A stretch of DNA of 59,231 bases from Streptomyces xanthochromogenes (GTDB lineage: Bacteria; Actinomycetota; Actinomycetes; Streptomycetales; Streptomycetaceae), in NCBI RefSeq assembly GCF_014650455.1, contig NZ_BMUZ01000003.1, forward strand, positions 728,644 through 787,874, written 5' to 3'. This document shows positions 1 through 7,914 of the stretch, piece by piece. The stretch's first letter is position 1. Every line of letters begins with the position of its first letter. The position numbers and the translations under genes are program-made. The notes under the pieces were generated by a model that saw only the letters and a list, made by a program, of their open reading frames with translations, did no database searches and was not told the origin of the DNA.

Positions 1-1
1 C

Positions 2-271
2 CTGGTGCTGATCGCGGCGGCCGTCGCCTGGCTGGGCGGTGTCCGGCGGCGCCCGGGGGCGGCAGAGCGGGCCCGGCGGCTGAGCACCGCGGGTCTTTTG
101 ATGGTGCTGCTGCTGTTCGGCGCCGGATTCATGGCGGTCGGCGGCGAGTGGTTCGCGATGTGGCAGTCGAAGTCCTGGAACGGGCTGGACGCGGCGACCC
201 GCAACTTCATGGTGGCCGGCATCGCCCTGGTGGTCGTCCACCTGCCGAGCGGCGACTCACCTGCGGAATAG
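2..271 (+). CDS. C-terminal end of a membrane protein (partial)
   Basis: The frame is open from the left edge and stops at 269-271, so only about the last 89 residues are visible. They contain three hydrophobic stretches (around the LVLIAAAVAWLGG start, LLMVLLLFGAGFMAV and FMVAGIALVVVHL) separated by short charged loops, as expected for a polytopic membrane protein. No family motif is visible and no function can be given. It reads toward the XRE cassette but is separated from it by about 450 bases with a strong hairpin, so it is probably a separate transcription unit. Confidence 0.6.
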   Translation: MVLIAAAVAWLGGVRRRPGAAERARRLSTAGLLMVLLLFGAGFMAVGGEWFAMWQSKSWNGLDAATRNFMVAGIALVVVHLPSGDSPAE

Positions 272-385
272 GCCGGGTGGCGACAGGGCGGGTGGCAACA
301 GGGCGGCGCTTCCCGGCCAAGTCGCCAGGCGGGGCTCTCCGCCAGAAGCGGTCACCGGATACCGCAGAGAAGGTGCATAATGCAT

Positions 386-425
386 GTGTAGCCCTTCGCG
401 CGTCCCCCGTCGCGAAGGGCTACAC
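386..425. terminator. 15-bp perfect stem-loop, likely terminator
   Basis: Bases 386-400 (GTGTAGCCCTTCGCG) and 411-425 are perfect reverse complements, with a 10-base loop at 401-410. There is no U-run, as is common for actinomycete terminators. It lies 115 bases after the partial membrane protein gene. The rest of the 272-718 gap holds no convincing gene; 276-310 has a short direct repeat (GGGTGGCGACAGGGCG-like). Confidence 0.6.
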
Positions 426-733
426 CTGCTTGCAACAGCCGCGCACCTTGGGCGCAGAAAGCGCGCAGGGCACAGCGACCACTCGAGCAAGGAACTCCCC
501 TCGTGGCCCCTTGTTCGTGTTTTTTTGAGTTAACAGTGACGTAGATTGTTTCCGCAAGTCCGGGCGCGATCACGGAACAAGATGTTCCGGTTTATTGCCT
601 CCGACCCTGGCCGACAGGCTCCCCGTCCGCCGGGCTCCTGTACCAAGGTCGGTTAAAGTACGGATCCGTTGACCGAATCGAACATCACGCATCGTCGGAC
701 AGCGCACGAGCGGCGGACGTGGACGTGGGGACC

Positions 734-1222
734 ATGATGGACAACGGCGAAGAGCGCACGCCCGACCTGACGACGCTGCAGCAGAAGGTCGAGTACATGG
801 TCGAGAAGACCTTCCCGGGGGAGAAGATCTCCGGCCGGGTCTTCGCCGATCTCGTCAAGGAACGGGGCGGCTCGCTCTCGCACAGCTATTTCTCCAACAT
901 CCTCGCCGGCAAGGTCACCAACCCTTCGGAGGAGATCCTCAAGGCGCTCGGGCTCGGCTTCGGTGTGGACTGGCGGTTCTTCAAGGACGAGTCCGAAGTG
1001 GTCGACGACGTGGTGGCCGGGCTCCAGTTCCTCGCGAAGCGGCGCACCGGGGAGATCAGCGGTCTGGCAGGCCGTGGGCTCGACGACGACGGACTCGACC
1101 CGGAGCTGCTCCAGTTCGTCCTCTCGCTCCTGGAGGACAACAAGGAGAGCAAGGACGACAGGGGCGGCAAGGACGGACGGGCCGGCGGTACCGAAGCCGC
1201 CCCCGGCGGACAGTCGCGGTAG
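734..1222 (+). CDS. XRE-type helix-turn-helix regulator of an ImmA cassette
   Basis: A 162-residue, strongly charged, soluble protein. The N-terminal half (about residues 10-85) resembles the XRE/lambda-repressor-like domain found beside ImmA/IrrE proteases in Streptomyces: a first helix with LQQKVEYMVEKTF, a turn region SLSHSYFSNILAGKVTNPS and a following helix EEILKALGLGF. The C-terminus is an acidic then Gly/Ser-rich tail. It precedes a metalloprotease gene on the same strand, the arrangement of repressors cleaved by ImmA-type proteases, so it is probably the DNA-binding repressor of this cassette; cleavage is inference. The start is uncertain: GTG at 719, ATG at 734 and ATG at 737 are in frame, and GGGGA at 727-731 best fits 737. 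Confidence 0.75.
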   Translation: MMDNGEERTPDLTTLQQKVEYMVEKTFPGEKISGRVFADLVKERGGSLSHSYFSNILAGKVTNPSEEILKALGLGFGVDWRFFKDESEVVDDVVAGLQFLAKRRTGEISGLAGRGLDDDGLDPELLQFVLSLLEDNKESKDDRGGKDGRAGGTEAAPGGQSR

Positions 1223-1285
1223 CCGACGGCCCCGGTGACGGACAGTCCCGGTAGCGGGACAGCCCCGGTGACGGACGGTCCCGGT
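1201..1285. repeat. GC-rich direct repeats between XRE and protease genes
   Basis: CCCCGGTGACGGACAGTCCC-type 23-base copies occur at 1230-1252 and 1263-1285 with one mismatch, 33 bases apart. A third, weaker copy sits at 1201-1223 across the end of the XRE gene. They fill the spacer between the XRE and protease genes and could be an operator or RNA element, or simple slippage repeats. Confidence 0.6.
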
Positions 1286-1367
1286 GGCCGGCACCGCGTG
1301 TTCATGACGATTGGCTAAGATCGCAGATCGCCTGTCACACACGCGTGACTACGATCAAGAGGTCTCC

Positions 1368-2012
1368 ATGTCCATGCGCGAGCTGCGGAAAGAGTGCGAA
1401 GCCGGACTGGCGGATCTGCCGATCCCGGCCCCGTTCAGCATCCCGGGTCTCGTGGCGAACATGGAAGAGGCCCGGGGCCGCACCATCGTGCTGCACGAAC
1501 TGCCCGACCGGCTCGCCCGCGTGAACGCCGCCTGCGGCCTCCGGCTCAAGTCGGGCGGCACCAGCTTCGTGCTGTACCGCAGACGCCCCACCGCGTACCA
1601 GACGCAGCACGTCATCCTGCACGAGCTGTGCCACGAGTGGTTCGACCACGGTACGACCCTCGACTCGGACCAACTGCGCCAGCTGCTCCCCGTGTTCAAC
1701 ACGTCGCTGATCAAGAGGGTCCTCACCTCCGACGAGCCGTCCGCGCGCCCGGCACCGACGGAAGACCCCGCGCCCGGCGTGCCGGAGCCCGACGGTCTGC
1801 CGTCCGCGGTCACCGAGGCCATCCGCAGCGGGGGCCCCGTCCAGGCACGCGCCCAGTACGACACCCACGACGAGCGGATCGCCGAGTTCGGCGCCTCGCT
1901 CATCCCCCGCATGGCCCGCGACGTGACGAGCGACGACATGGTGGGGCGGCTCGCCAACTCCCTCTCCCGGCCCGTGGCACACCGGCGACGCGGCTTCTTC
2001 CGCCGCTCGTAG
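1368..2012 (+). CDS. ImmA/IrrE family metallo-endopeptidase
   Basis: A 214-residue protein with the zinc-protease signature HELCHEWFDH at about residues 85-94, the HExxH motif of the ImmA/IrrE (DUF955) family. Members cleave XRE repressors under stress or when mobile elements are induced. The catalytic core spans roughly residues 40-110; the C-terminal part is Pro/Gly-rich and less ordered. The ATG at 1368 is preferred because AAGAGG lies just upstream; an upstream TTG at 1311 would extend the frame without a clear ribosome site. It follows the XRE gene and is 64 bases from the downstream membrane protein gene. Substrate assignment to the neighbouring XRE protein is by analogy. Confidence 0.85.
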   Translation: MSMRELRKECEAGLADLPIPAPFSIPGLVANMEEARGRTIVLHELPDRLARVNAACGLRLKSGGTSFVLYRRRPTAYQTQHVILHELCHEWFDHGTTLDSDQLRQLLPVFNTSLIKRVLTSDEPSARPAPTEDPAPGVPEPDGLPSAVTEAIRSGGPVQARAQYDTHDERIAEFGASLIPRMARDVTSDDMVGRLANSLSRPVAHRRRGFFRRS

Positions 2013-2076
2013 CCGTCCTGCCCCCTTCCCGTCTCCCGTCCTGCCCCCGTCCCGTCCCGTCCCCGAGGAACTGCCC

Positions 2077-3324
2077 GTGACCGCGCTTGACCTTGCCGGC
2101 TATCTCATAGCCGGCCTGATGACTGCCGTCGCCCTGTGGCGCATGCCCGCGGCCCTCTGGGGCGACGAGGAGGACAGACGCAGACGCGCCCTGTGGGGCT
2201 GCTACGCCGGCTTCGCCCTCGCCCTGTGGACCAAGACGAAGGTCGTGCGGATCGGGCTCAACAACAGCCCCGTCATCGACCTCGCCGTACTGATCAAGCA
2301 CTACACCGCGACGGTCGCGATCCTCGCGATCCTCAGCTACATCGTCGCCATCTACGGGCACTTCCCGGAGGGCGGGGTCATCCCCCGGCACGTACGGTTC
2401 GCCCGGCTCATCCAGCAGGTGGCGGCCAAGGCGTCCGTCGCCACGCTGATCCTGCTGACCGTGCTCTTCTTCACCGTGGTCGACCGCTCGTACGCCTCGG
2501 ACCGGTTCGTCTCCGACCACGCCGGGCAGTGGGGCGCCACGCTCTACATGAGCGTCTTCTACCTGTACTTGGGGGCCGCGTCCGCCGTCTGCGCCTACCA
2601 GTGGGCGCTCGCCACCGCCGGGGCCGAGGCCCGCCATCTGCGCATCGGCCTCGGCATGATGACGTTCGCGATGTTCATCGGCGTCGGCTACACCGTCAGC
2701 CGGACCCTGTTCCTGTGGATCAGTGTCGTCGACCGGCCGAGCCCGGCCTTCGCCCTTAAGTTCGACGAGATCACCGAGGCGGCCCAGGTCGTCCTGTTCG
2801 CGTTCTTCGCACTCGGCGCCTCCATCCCCGCGTTCAGCAAGGGGTGGCGACGGGTGCGGCTGTGGCGGGCGCAGGCCCGGCTGCATCCGCTGTGGCGGGA
2901 GCTGATGACGGCCTTCCCCGACCAGCCCTTCGAACCCCCGGCCTCCCTCCCCCGTGAACTGACCCGCTTCGGCACTCCGGCGGACCTGCGGATCGACCGC
3001 TGGGCGGCGGACATCGCGGACGCCGTCGAGAAGCTCCGCCACTACGTGCCGGACGGGCTCCTCCCCGCCGCCAAGCGGGCCGCCTCCGACAACAGCCCGC
3101 GGCCGGAGAACGCCGGGCCGCTGGCCGAGGCGTACTGGATCAAGGCCGCACTCGCCGCCAAGGCCGACGGCGCCACCGCGGGTGATGCCGCGGCCGTCGA
3201 GACCAAGCACGCCACCGACCAGGACGGCGAAGTCGCCTGGCTGGTCAGGGTGGCCGCCGCCTATCGGACCGTCAGCGGCGATCGCGCCCGCGGCGTCCTC
3301 GACTCCCTGGAGAAGACCGCGTGA
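2077..3324 (+). CDS. Polytopic membrane protein (MAB_1171c-type, DUF6545-like)
   Basis: 415 residues. The N-terminal 260 residues contain about seven hydrophobic segments: AGYLIAGLMTAVALW near the start, AILAILSYIVAIYG, VATLILLTVLFFTVV, LYMSVFYLYLGAASAV, MTFAMFIGVGYTV and VVLFAFFALGASIPAF. A soluble C-terminal domain of about 150 residues (from RRVRLWRAQARLHPLWRELM) follows. This matches the actinobacterial family often named MAB_1171c putative transporter, whose cytoplasmic part is DUF6545; transport has not been shown as far as I know. The gene overlaps the next one by 4 bases (GTGA). It is plausibly the membrane sensor or effector of the XRE-protease cassette. Confidence 0.75.
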   Translation: MTALDLAGYLIAGLMTAVALWRMPAALWGDEEDRRRRALWGCYAGFALALWTKTKVVRIGLNNSPVIDLAVLIKHYTATVAILAILSYIVAIYGHFPEGGVIPRHVRFARLIQQVAAKASVATLILLTVLFFTVVDRSYASDRFVSDHAGQWGATLYMSVFYLYLGAASAVCAYQWALATAGAEARHLRIGLGMMTFAMFIGVGYTVSRTLFLWISVVDRPSPAFALKFDEITEAAQVVLFAFFALGASIPAFSKGWRRVRLWRAQARLHPLWRELMTAFPDQPFEPPASLPRELTRFGTPADLRIDRWAADIADAVEKLRHYVPDGLLPAAKRAASDNSPRPENAGPLAEAYWIKAALAAKADGATAGDAAAVETKHATDQDGEVAWLVRVAAAYRTVSGDRARGVLDSLEKTA

Positions 3325-3920
3325 GCGACACCCTGACCGAGGCCGAAGGCCGCACGACGGCCACGGCCCGCACCATCACCGACGTGCTGCAGCCGCGCAA
3401 CGTCCTGCTCGCCGGGATGCTCGGAATCGGGCTCGCCGCGGCCGGCGAGTGGACCGGGCTGCTGTGGGGGCTGCTCGGCGCGCTGTGCGCGGGGCTCGTC
3501 CCGGCCGGGTACATCGAGTGGGAGCGCAAGCGCGGCACCTGGGGCGACCGGCACGTCGTCGACCGCACCAAGCGTGCGCCGATCTTCTTCGTCATCCTCG
3601 GCTCGATCGGCGCCGGTTCGGTCGTCATGGTGCTCGGCCACGCCCCGACCGGCATCCTGGCGGCGATGCTCGCCCTGTGGGTGATGACGATCTTCCTGCT
3701 CGCCGTCAACACGGTCTGGAAGATCTCGGTGGACGCCGCCGTCGCCTCGGCGGTGGTCGCGCTGCTCGCCGTGGTCCACTCCCCGTGGTGGCTGCTCGCG
3801 TACGTGATCACCGTCGCGGTGTGCTGGTCGCGGGTGGCGCTGGGCTACCACACGGCCATGCAGACCGTGGCGGGCGGCGCCCTCGGCGCGGCTACCTCGG
3901 CCGCGTTCCTCTTCGTCTGA
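3321..3920 (+). CDS. PAP2-like membrane phosphatase, degenerate active site
   Basis: 199 residues with about five hydrophobic segments. The C-terminus has SRVALGYHTAMQTVAGG, resembling motif 3 of type-2 phosphatidic acid phosphatases (SRxxxxxHxxxD). The expected motif-2 histidine is replaced: the corresponding stretch reads WKISVDAAVAS, with Asp where PAP2 proteins carry the catalytic His, and the motif-3 Asp is also absent. It may therefore be a non-catalytic lipid-head-group-binding protein. It overlaps the MAB_1171c-like gene by 4 bases and ends the four-gene cassette. Assignment to PAP2 rests on motif 3 and membrane topology only. Confidence 0.6.
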   Translation: MSDTLTEAEGRTTATARTITDVLQPRNVLLAGMLGIGLAAAGEWTGLLWGLLGALCAGLVPAGYIEWERKRGTWGDRHVVDRTKRAPIFFVILGSIGAGSVVMVLGHAPTGILAAMLALWVMTIFLLAVNTVWKISVDAAVASAVVALLAVVHSPWWLLAYVITVAVCWSRVALGYHTAMQTVAGGALGAATSAAFLFV

Positions 3921-3953
3921 CGTCGGAGCGGCCCCACCACATCTGACGGTGCC

Positions 3954-4754
3954 TCAGTTGAGCCCGCGCCGGGCGTAACGGCCCGGCGCGGTGCCCACCA
4001 CCCGCTTGAAGTGGCGCGTCAGGTGGGACTGGTCGTAGAAGCCGGTGGCGCGAGCCACCTCACTCGGTGGCCGCCCCTCCAGGAGCAGCCCACGGGCGCG
4101 GTCGACCCGACGGGCCGTCAGATACTGATGGGGCGCGATCCCGAACTCCGCGGTGAAGGCACGCACCAGATGCGTGGGGTGGGCGTGCACCAGTCCGGCC
4201 GCCTCCTCAAGGGTGACGCCGTCGACGACCCGGGCGTCCAGGAGCTCGCGCAGGCTCCGCGCGATCGAGCCGCCAGGGGCGGGCGTGCCGCCCTCGAACC
4301 GGGGGCTCAGATGGCCGCGCAGCCGCTCGGCGATGAGCGCGAGCCTGCTCTCGGCCTCCAGTTCCTCGCCCCGGTGGGCAAGGGCCGTGTGCAGCTGGCC
4401 GACCCGGCGCCGCAGTACGGAGTCCACGAGATCGGGGCCGTCCACCGCGGGGGCGATGAGGCTGTCGTCGAGCTGGGCCCGGTCCAGGTAGACCACACGC
4501 TTGCGGAAGCCGCCGGCGGTGGCCGGGGAGCCGTTGTGCGGCACGTCCGGCGGCAGCAGGGTCACCACGTGTCCCGGGGTGCCGTGTTCCTGGCGGTCCA
4601 GGTCGTAGCGGACCGCGCCGTCGTCCACGATCAGAAGCGTCCAGCTGTCATGGACGTGCATCGGGTAGGAGTGCTCGGTGAACCGGGCGTGGAAGACCTC
4701 CACGACGCCGGCGACCCGGGGGCGCCAGGCGGAGATCTCCTGTTCAGCGGTCAT
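3954..4754 (-). CDS. AraC family transcriptional regulator
   Basis: 266 residues. The N-terminal part resembles an AraC cupin ligand domain (HSYPMHVHDSWTLLIVDDG; PGHVVTLLPPDVPH). The C-terminal 100 residues hold the double helix-turn-helix: TLEEAAGLVHAHPTHLVRAF then EVARATGFYDQSHLTRHFKR, with the typical ending GTAPGRYARRG. ATG at 4754 is chosen over an in-frame TTG at 4769. The gene is divergent from the DUF2000 gene with 49 bases between starts, so that gene is the likely target. The inducer is unknown. Confidence 0.9.
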   Translation of the reverse strand: MTAEQEISAWRPRVAGVVEVFHARFTEHSYPMHVHDSWTLLIVDDGAVRYDLDRQEHGTPGHVVTLLPPDVPHNGSPATAGGFRKRVVYLDRAQLDDSLIAPAVDGPDLVDSVLRRRVGQLHTALAHRGEELEAESRLALIAERLRGHLSPRFEGGTPAPGGSIARSLRELLDARVVDGVTLEEAAGLVHAHPTHLVRAFTAEFGIAPHQYLTARRVDRARGLLLEGRPPSEVARATGFYDQSHLTRHFKRVVGTAPGRYARRGLN

Positions 4755-4803
4755 GCAAGGAACGTACAAGACCGGACGGGGCGAGGCCCGGCAGTCTCAT
4801 TCC

Positions 4804-5235
4804 ATGACATCAGAGAGCGCCCCCGTACGTTTCGACACCAAGATCGCGGTGCTGCTCCGCGACGACCTCCAGACCTGGCAGCGCCTCAATGTGACGGCCT
4901 TCCTGGTCAGCGGTCTCGGCACCGAGCTGCCCGAGACGATCGGCGAACCGTACGCCGATGCCGACGGCACCGGCTATCTCCCCCTGTTCCGCCAGCCGGT
5001 CCTCGTCTTCGAGGGGAGCAAGGAGGTGCTGAAGTCGGCCCACTCCCGTGTCCTCGGCCGCGACCTGCCGCGTGCGGTGTTCATCGGCGACATGTTCAGC
5101 ACGGGTCACGACGAGGACAACCGGGCCGCCGTTCGTGCCGTCCACGGCGCCGATCTCGATCTGGTCGGACTCGCGGTCTACGGGCCCCGCAACGCGGTCG
5201 ACAAGGTCCTCAAGGGAGCGCGCATGCACCCCTGA
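4804..5235 (+). CDS. DUF2000 family protein
   Basis: 143 residues. The pattern FDTKIAVLLRDDLQTWQRLNV, GYLPLFRQPVLVFEG, RVLGRDLPRAVFIGDMFSTGHDEDNRAAV and VGLAVYGPRNAVDKV is that of DUF2000, a small alpha/beta family related in fold to peptidyl-tRNA hydrolase 2; its biochemical role is unknown. It is divergent from the AraC regulator, a common arrangement in actinomycetes in which the regulator controls the DUF2000 gene. Confidence 0.85.
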   Translation: MTSESAPVRFDTKIAVLLRDDLQTWQRLNVTAFLVSGLGTELPETIGEPYADADGTGYLPLFRQPVLVFEGSKEVLKSAHSRVLGRDLPRAVFIGDMFSTGHDEDNRAAVRAVHGADLDLVGLAVYGPRNAVDKVLKGARMHP

Positions 5236-5263
5236 CCGGGGGCGCTCGCATCAGAGGGTCGGA

Positions 5264-5348
5264 GAGGCCGGAGAGGTCGGGGAGGCCGGAGAGGTCGGGG
5301 AGGCCGGAGAGGCCGGAGAGGTCGGGGAGGCCGGAGAGGTCGGGGAGG
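5264..5348. repeat. 9-base tandem repeat GAG(G)YCGGR at kinase 3' end
   Basis: Nine consecutive 9-base units alternating mainly between GAGGCCGGA and GAGGTCGGG run from 5264 to 5344; a tenth partial unit ends in the stop codon of the histidine kinase gene (TCA at 5349-5351 on this strand). It lies in the convergent spacer between the DUF2000 and kinase genes. The array is likely slippage-prone; in another frame it reads as an S-P-T/S-P-A repeat, which is not taken as coding. Confidence 0.9.
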
Positions 5349-6515
5349 TCAAGGGAAGCGCACGGTCACGGTGAGGCCGCCGTCCGGGTTCGCCGCGGCC
5401 GTGGCCCCGCCCCCGTGGGCGCGCGCGATCGACGCGACGAGCGCGAGGCCGAGCCCGGCGCCCTCGCCGGGGGCGTGCCGGCGTTCGTTGAGGCGGCGGA
5501 ACGGTTCGAAGAGGTCCGCCACCGCGTCCTGCGGCACGAGTGGCCCGGTGTTCGTGATCCGGAGCGTACGGTCGGCCGCCACCAGAGTCAGGTGAACGCT
5601 GCCGCCGCGGTGGTTGTAGCGGAGCGCGTTGCCGATGAGGTTGCGGATCAGATGGGTGAGCAGCACCGGATCGCCCTCGACCGGGAGCGGCTCCAGGGCG
5701 GTGGTGAGGGCGATGCCGCGTTGGCCCGCCTCTTCGTGGTGCTCCCCGGCTACCGCGGTCACACTGGCGTCGAGCGCCACCGGTTCGCGGTGTTCCAGGC
5801 CCTGGTCGGACGCGGCGAGCAGAAGCAGCGACTCGATCAAGTGCTCGCTGCTGTCGGCCACTTGGAGGAGCTCGTCGCGGATCCATCTGATCCGCTCCGG
5901 GTCGGGGTCGACGAGTCCGATCTCGGCGGCGGCCCGCTGTACGGCGAGCGGGGTGCGCAGTTCGTGCGCCGCATTGGCAGCGAACCGCCTTTGGGCGCCC
6001 ACGAGTTGCTCGATGCGGCCCAGCATCTGGTCGAAGGTGTCGGCGAGTTGCTTGAGTTCGCCGGGCGGGCCCTTGAGGTCGATGCGCTGGTGGAGGTTCT
6101 CGCCGGACAGCTTGCGTGCGGTGGCGGTGATGAGGCCGACCGGGCGCAGCACCCGGCCCGCCATCCACCAGGCGAGCACGACCGAGAGCACGGCGAACAC
6201 GGCGAGGGCGATGCCGGAGACGGTCAGCAGGCGGTTGAGGGTGGTGGCCGCGATGACCTGGACGACCTGAGTCCTGGCGTACTTGCCCGCCCGCTCGGAG
6301 GGCACGAGGTCGCGGGGCGGAGTGGCCGAGGAGTGCGGCACGGCCTGCCCGCCGGGCACGACCCCGGTGACCGCGCTCCCGATGCGGTTGTCCAGGCCGT
6401 ACTGGACGCACACGTAGATCACGCCGACCAGAACGCAGCCGGCGAGCAGGAGCAGTCCGCCGTACAGGGCGGTCAGACGGGCCCGTTCGGTGGCGGGCAC
6501 GAGTCGGCGGATCAT
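5349..6515 (-). CDS. Sensor histidine kinase (HAMP, HisKA, HATPase)
   Basis: 388 residues. TM1 lies at about 14-37 and TM2 at about 98-119, enclosing a roughly 60-residue extracytoplasmic loop. A HAMP linker (about 120-172) follows, then the HisKA box NAAHELRTPL with phospho-acceptor His184, then the ATPase N-box (LIRNLIGNALRYNHRGG), F-box (LFEPFRRL) and G-box (GEGAGLGLALV). It overlaps the response regulator gene by 4 bases (ATGA) and is co-transcribed behind it. The divergent ABC export operon is the likely target. The signal is unknown. Confidence 0.93.
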   Translation of the reverse strand: MIRRLVPATERARLTALYGGLLLLAGCVLVGVIYVCVQYGLDNRIGSAVTGVVPGGQAVPHSSATPPRDLVPSERAGKYARTQVVQVIAATTLNRLLTVSGIALAVFAVLSVVLAWWMAGRVLRPVGLITATARKLSGENLHQRIDLKGPPGELKQLADTFDQMLGRIEQLVGAQRRFAANAAHELRTPLAVQRAAAEIGLVDPDPERIRWIRDELLQVADSSEHLIESLLLLAASDQGLEHREPVALDASVTAVAGEHHEEAGQRGIALTTALEPLPVEGDPVLLTHLIRNLIGNALRYNHRGGSVHLTLVAADRTLRITNTGPLVPQDAVADLFEPFRRLNERRHAPGEGAGLGLALVASIARAHGGGATAAANPDGGLTVTVRFP

Positions 6516-7201
6516 CGCTCGGCCCGCCGGGCGTCGTCCGGGGTGCGCGCGATGCGGTAGCCGGCGCCGGGGACGGTCTCGATGACCGGGGGGTCACCGA
6601 GTTTGGCTCGCAGCCTGCTGAGGGCGACCCGTACCGGATTGGTGTCGTATCCCGCGTGCTCCTCCCACACCTGCTCGATCAGGTCCTCGCCGCTGACGAC
6701 CCCGCCGTCGGCCCGCATCAGGGTTTCCAGGACGGCGAACTCCTTCCGGGTCAGGGCCAGTTGATCGCCGTGGCGGCGGGCCTGGCGGCGTGCGGTGTCG
6801 AGGACGATGCCGGCGCGCTCGATGACCGGGGGCAGCGCGGGCCGGGCGCGGCGGCCGAGCGCGAGGACGCGGGCCAGGAGTTCGTCGTACGCGAAAGGCT
6901 TGGTGAGGTAGTCGTCGGCGCCGAGCCCGAGGCCCTCCACCCGGTCGCGTACGGCACCCGAGGCGGTGAGCATGAGCACCCGGGTGAGCAGTCCGTCGGC
7001 CACCACCTTGCGGCACACCTCGTCGCCGTGCAGGCCGGGCAGGTCGCGGTCGAGGACGAGGACGTCGTAGTCGCCGAGCTGCAGCTTGCGCAGTCCGCTC
7101 AGGCCGTCCAGGGCCACGTCCACGGCGATGGCATCGCGGCGCAGGCCCTCGGCGATCATCGTGGCCAGGAACGCCTCGTCTTCGACTACCAGTACGCGCA
7201 T
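6512..7201 (-). CDS. OmpR/PhoB family response regulator
   Basis: 229 residues. Receiver domain at 1-115 with acidic pocket E7-D8, phospho-acceptor Asp51 (VLVLDRDLPG), Thr in LMLTASG and Lys in YLTKPF. The C-terminal winged helix (about 130-222) contains LTRKEFAVLETLM, a recognition helix around NPVRVALSRLRAKL and the wing GAGYRI. AGGAGG lies close before the ATG at 7201. First gene of the RR-HK operon, divergent from the lipoprotein-ABC operon that it probably regulates. Confidence 0.94.
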   Translation of the reverse strand: MRVLVVEDEAFLATMIAEGLRRDAIAVDVALDGLSGLRKLQLGDYDVLVLDRDLPGLHGDEVCRKVVADGLLTRVLMLTASGAVRDRVEGLGLGADDYLTKPFAYDELLARVLALGRRARPALPPVIERAGIVLDTARRQARRHGDQLALTRKEFAVLETLMRADGGVVSGEDLIEQVWEEHAGYDTNPVRVALSRLRAKLGDPPVIETVPGAGYRIARTPDDARRAER

Positions 7202-7410
7202 GCCTCCTGTCTACCGGAAACGGACCTTTCGTCGCTGTTACGCGGGCCGGCGCCCGATCCGTGGACCTGCGCCCGGAGGCCGTGGACCTTCGCCCGAGGG
7301 CCGTAAGGGAAATGAAACAGCGGGTTCCTGGACGCTCTCCTCGGCCGCGCTTCGGCGGCCGGTCGCGCGCCGCCGTGCCGCGTCCACGCATGTCCGCGAG
7401 GAGAGAAACG

Positions 7411-7914
7411 ATGAGGAACCACTGGCTCACCCTGGTCCTGGCATCCGGGATGGCGGGGCTCGCGCTGTTCGCCACCGGCTGCTCCGGCTCGTCGGGAGGG
7501 GACTCGGGGAAGGACACGGGCACCTCCGGCAGCGGCTCGGGCGGGGATGCGTCCGGCGCCGACAAGGCGCAGGCGCTGCGCGGCTGCCTGCGCAAGCACG
7601 GCATGGACGTGCCCGACCTCAAGCCGGGCGAGAACCCGAACGCCCAGGTGCTCTCACCGCCGCAGGGCACCTCGACGGACAAGTGGAACCAGGCGCTCAA
7701 CGCGTGCGGATCGGGTGTCCAGGGCGGCGGCGGCTCCGGCGCTCCGGACCCCAAGCAGCAGGACCAGGCCGTCAAGATCGCCCAGTGTCTGCGGGGCAAG
7801 GGCTTCGACATGCCCGACCCGAAGGTCGAGGGCAACCACAGCAGCGGCTTCAAGATCCCTTCGGGGGCCGACCCCGACAAGTTCATGAAGGCCCTCAACG
7901 AGTGCGCCGCATGA
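7411..7914 (+). CDS. Secreted lipoprotein of ABC export operon
   Basis: 167 residues. The signal peptide ends in the lipobox LFATGC, so Cys24 is the likely lipidation site, followed by a Gly/Ser/Asp linker. The mature part has two similar units, ALRGCLRKHGMDVPDLKPG and CLRGKGFDMPDPKVEG, so it looks like an internally duplicated domain with a conserved Cys in each half. The start at 7411 is preceded by GAGGAGAG. Its stop overlaps the next gene start (ATGA at 7911). Such proteins commonly accompany MacA/MacB-like exporters in Streptomyces; the ligand is unknown. Confidence 0.85.
   Translation: MRNHWLTLVLASGMAGLALFATGCSGSSGGDSGKDTGTSGSGSGGDASGADKAQALRGCLRKHGMDVPDLKPGENPNAQVLSPPQGTSTDKWNQALNACGSGVQGGGGSGAPDPKQQDQAVKIAQCLRGKGFDMPDPKVEGNHSSGFKIPSGADPDKFMKALNECAA

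Noticed and set aside
4011..6560. Very long open frame (about 849 codons) on the plus strand across the AraC, DUF2000 and kinase genes
   Set aside because: It is antisense to genes with clear domains and is open only because GC-rich codons avoid stops; it has no domain pattern.
5251..6597. Minus-strand frame ending in repeated S-P-T/S-P-A units over the tandem repeat
   Set aside because: It is out of frame with the kinase gene and the repeat only looks coding because of its 9-base period.
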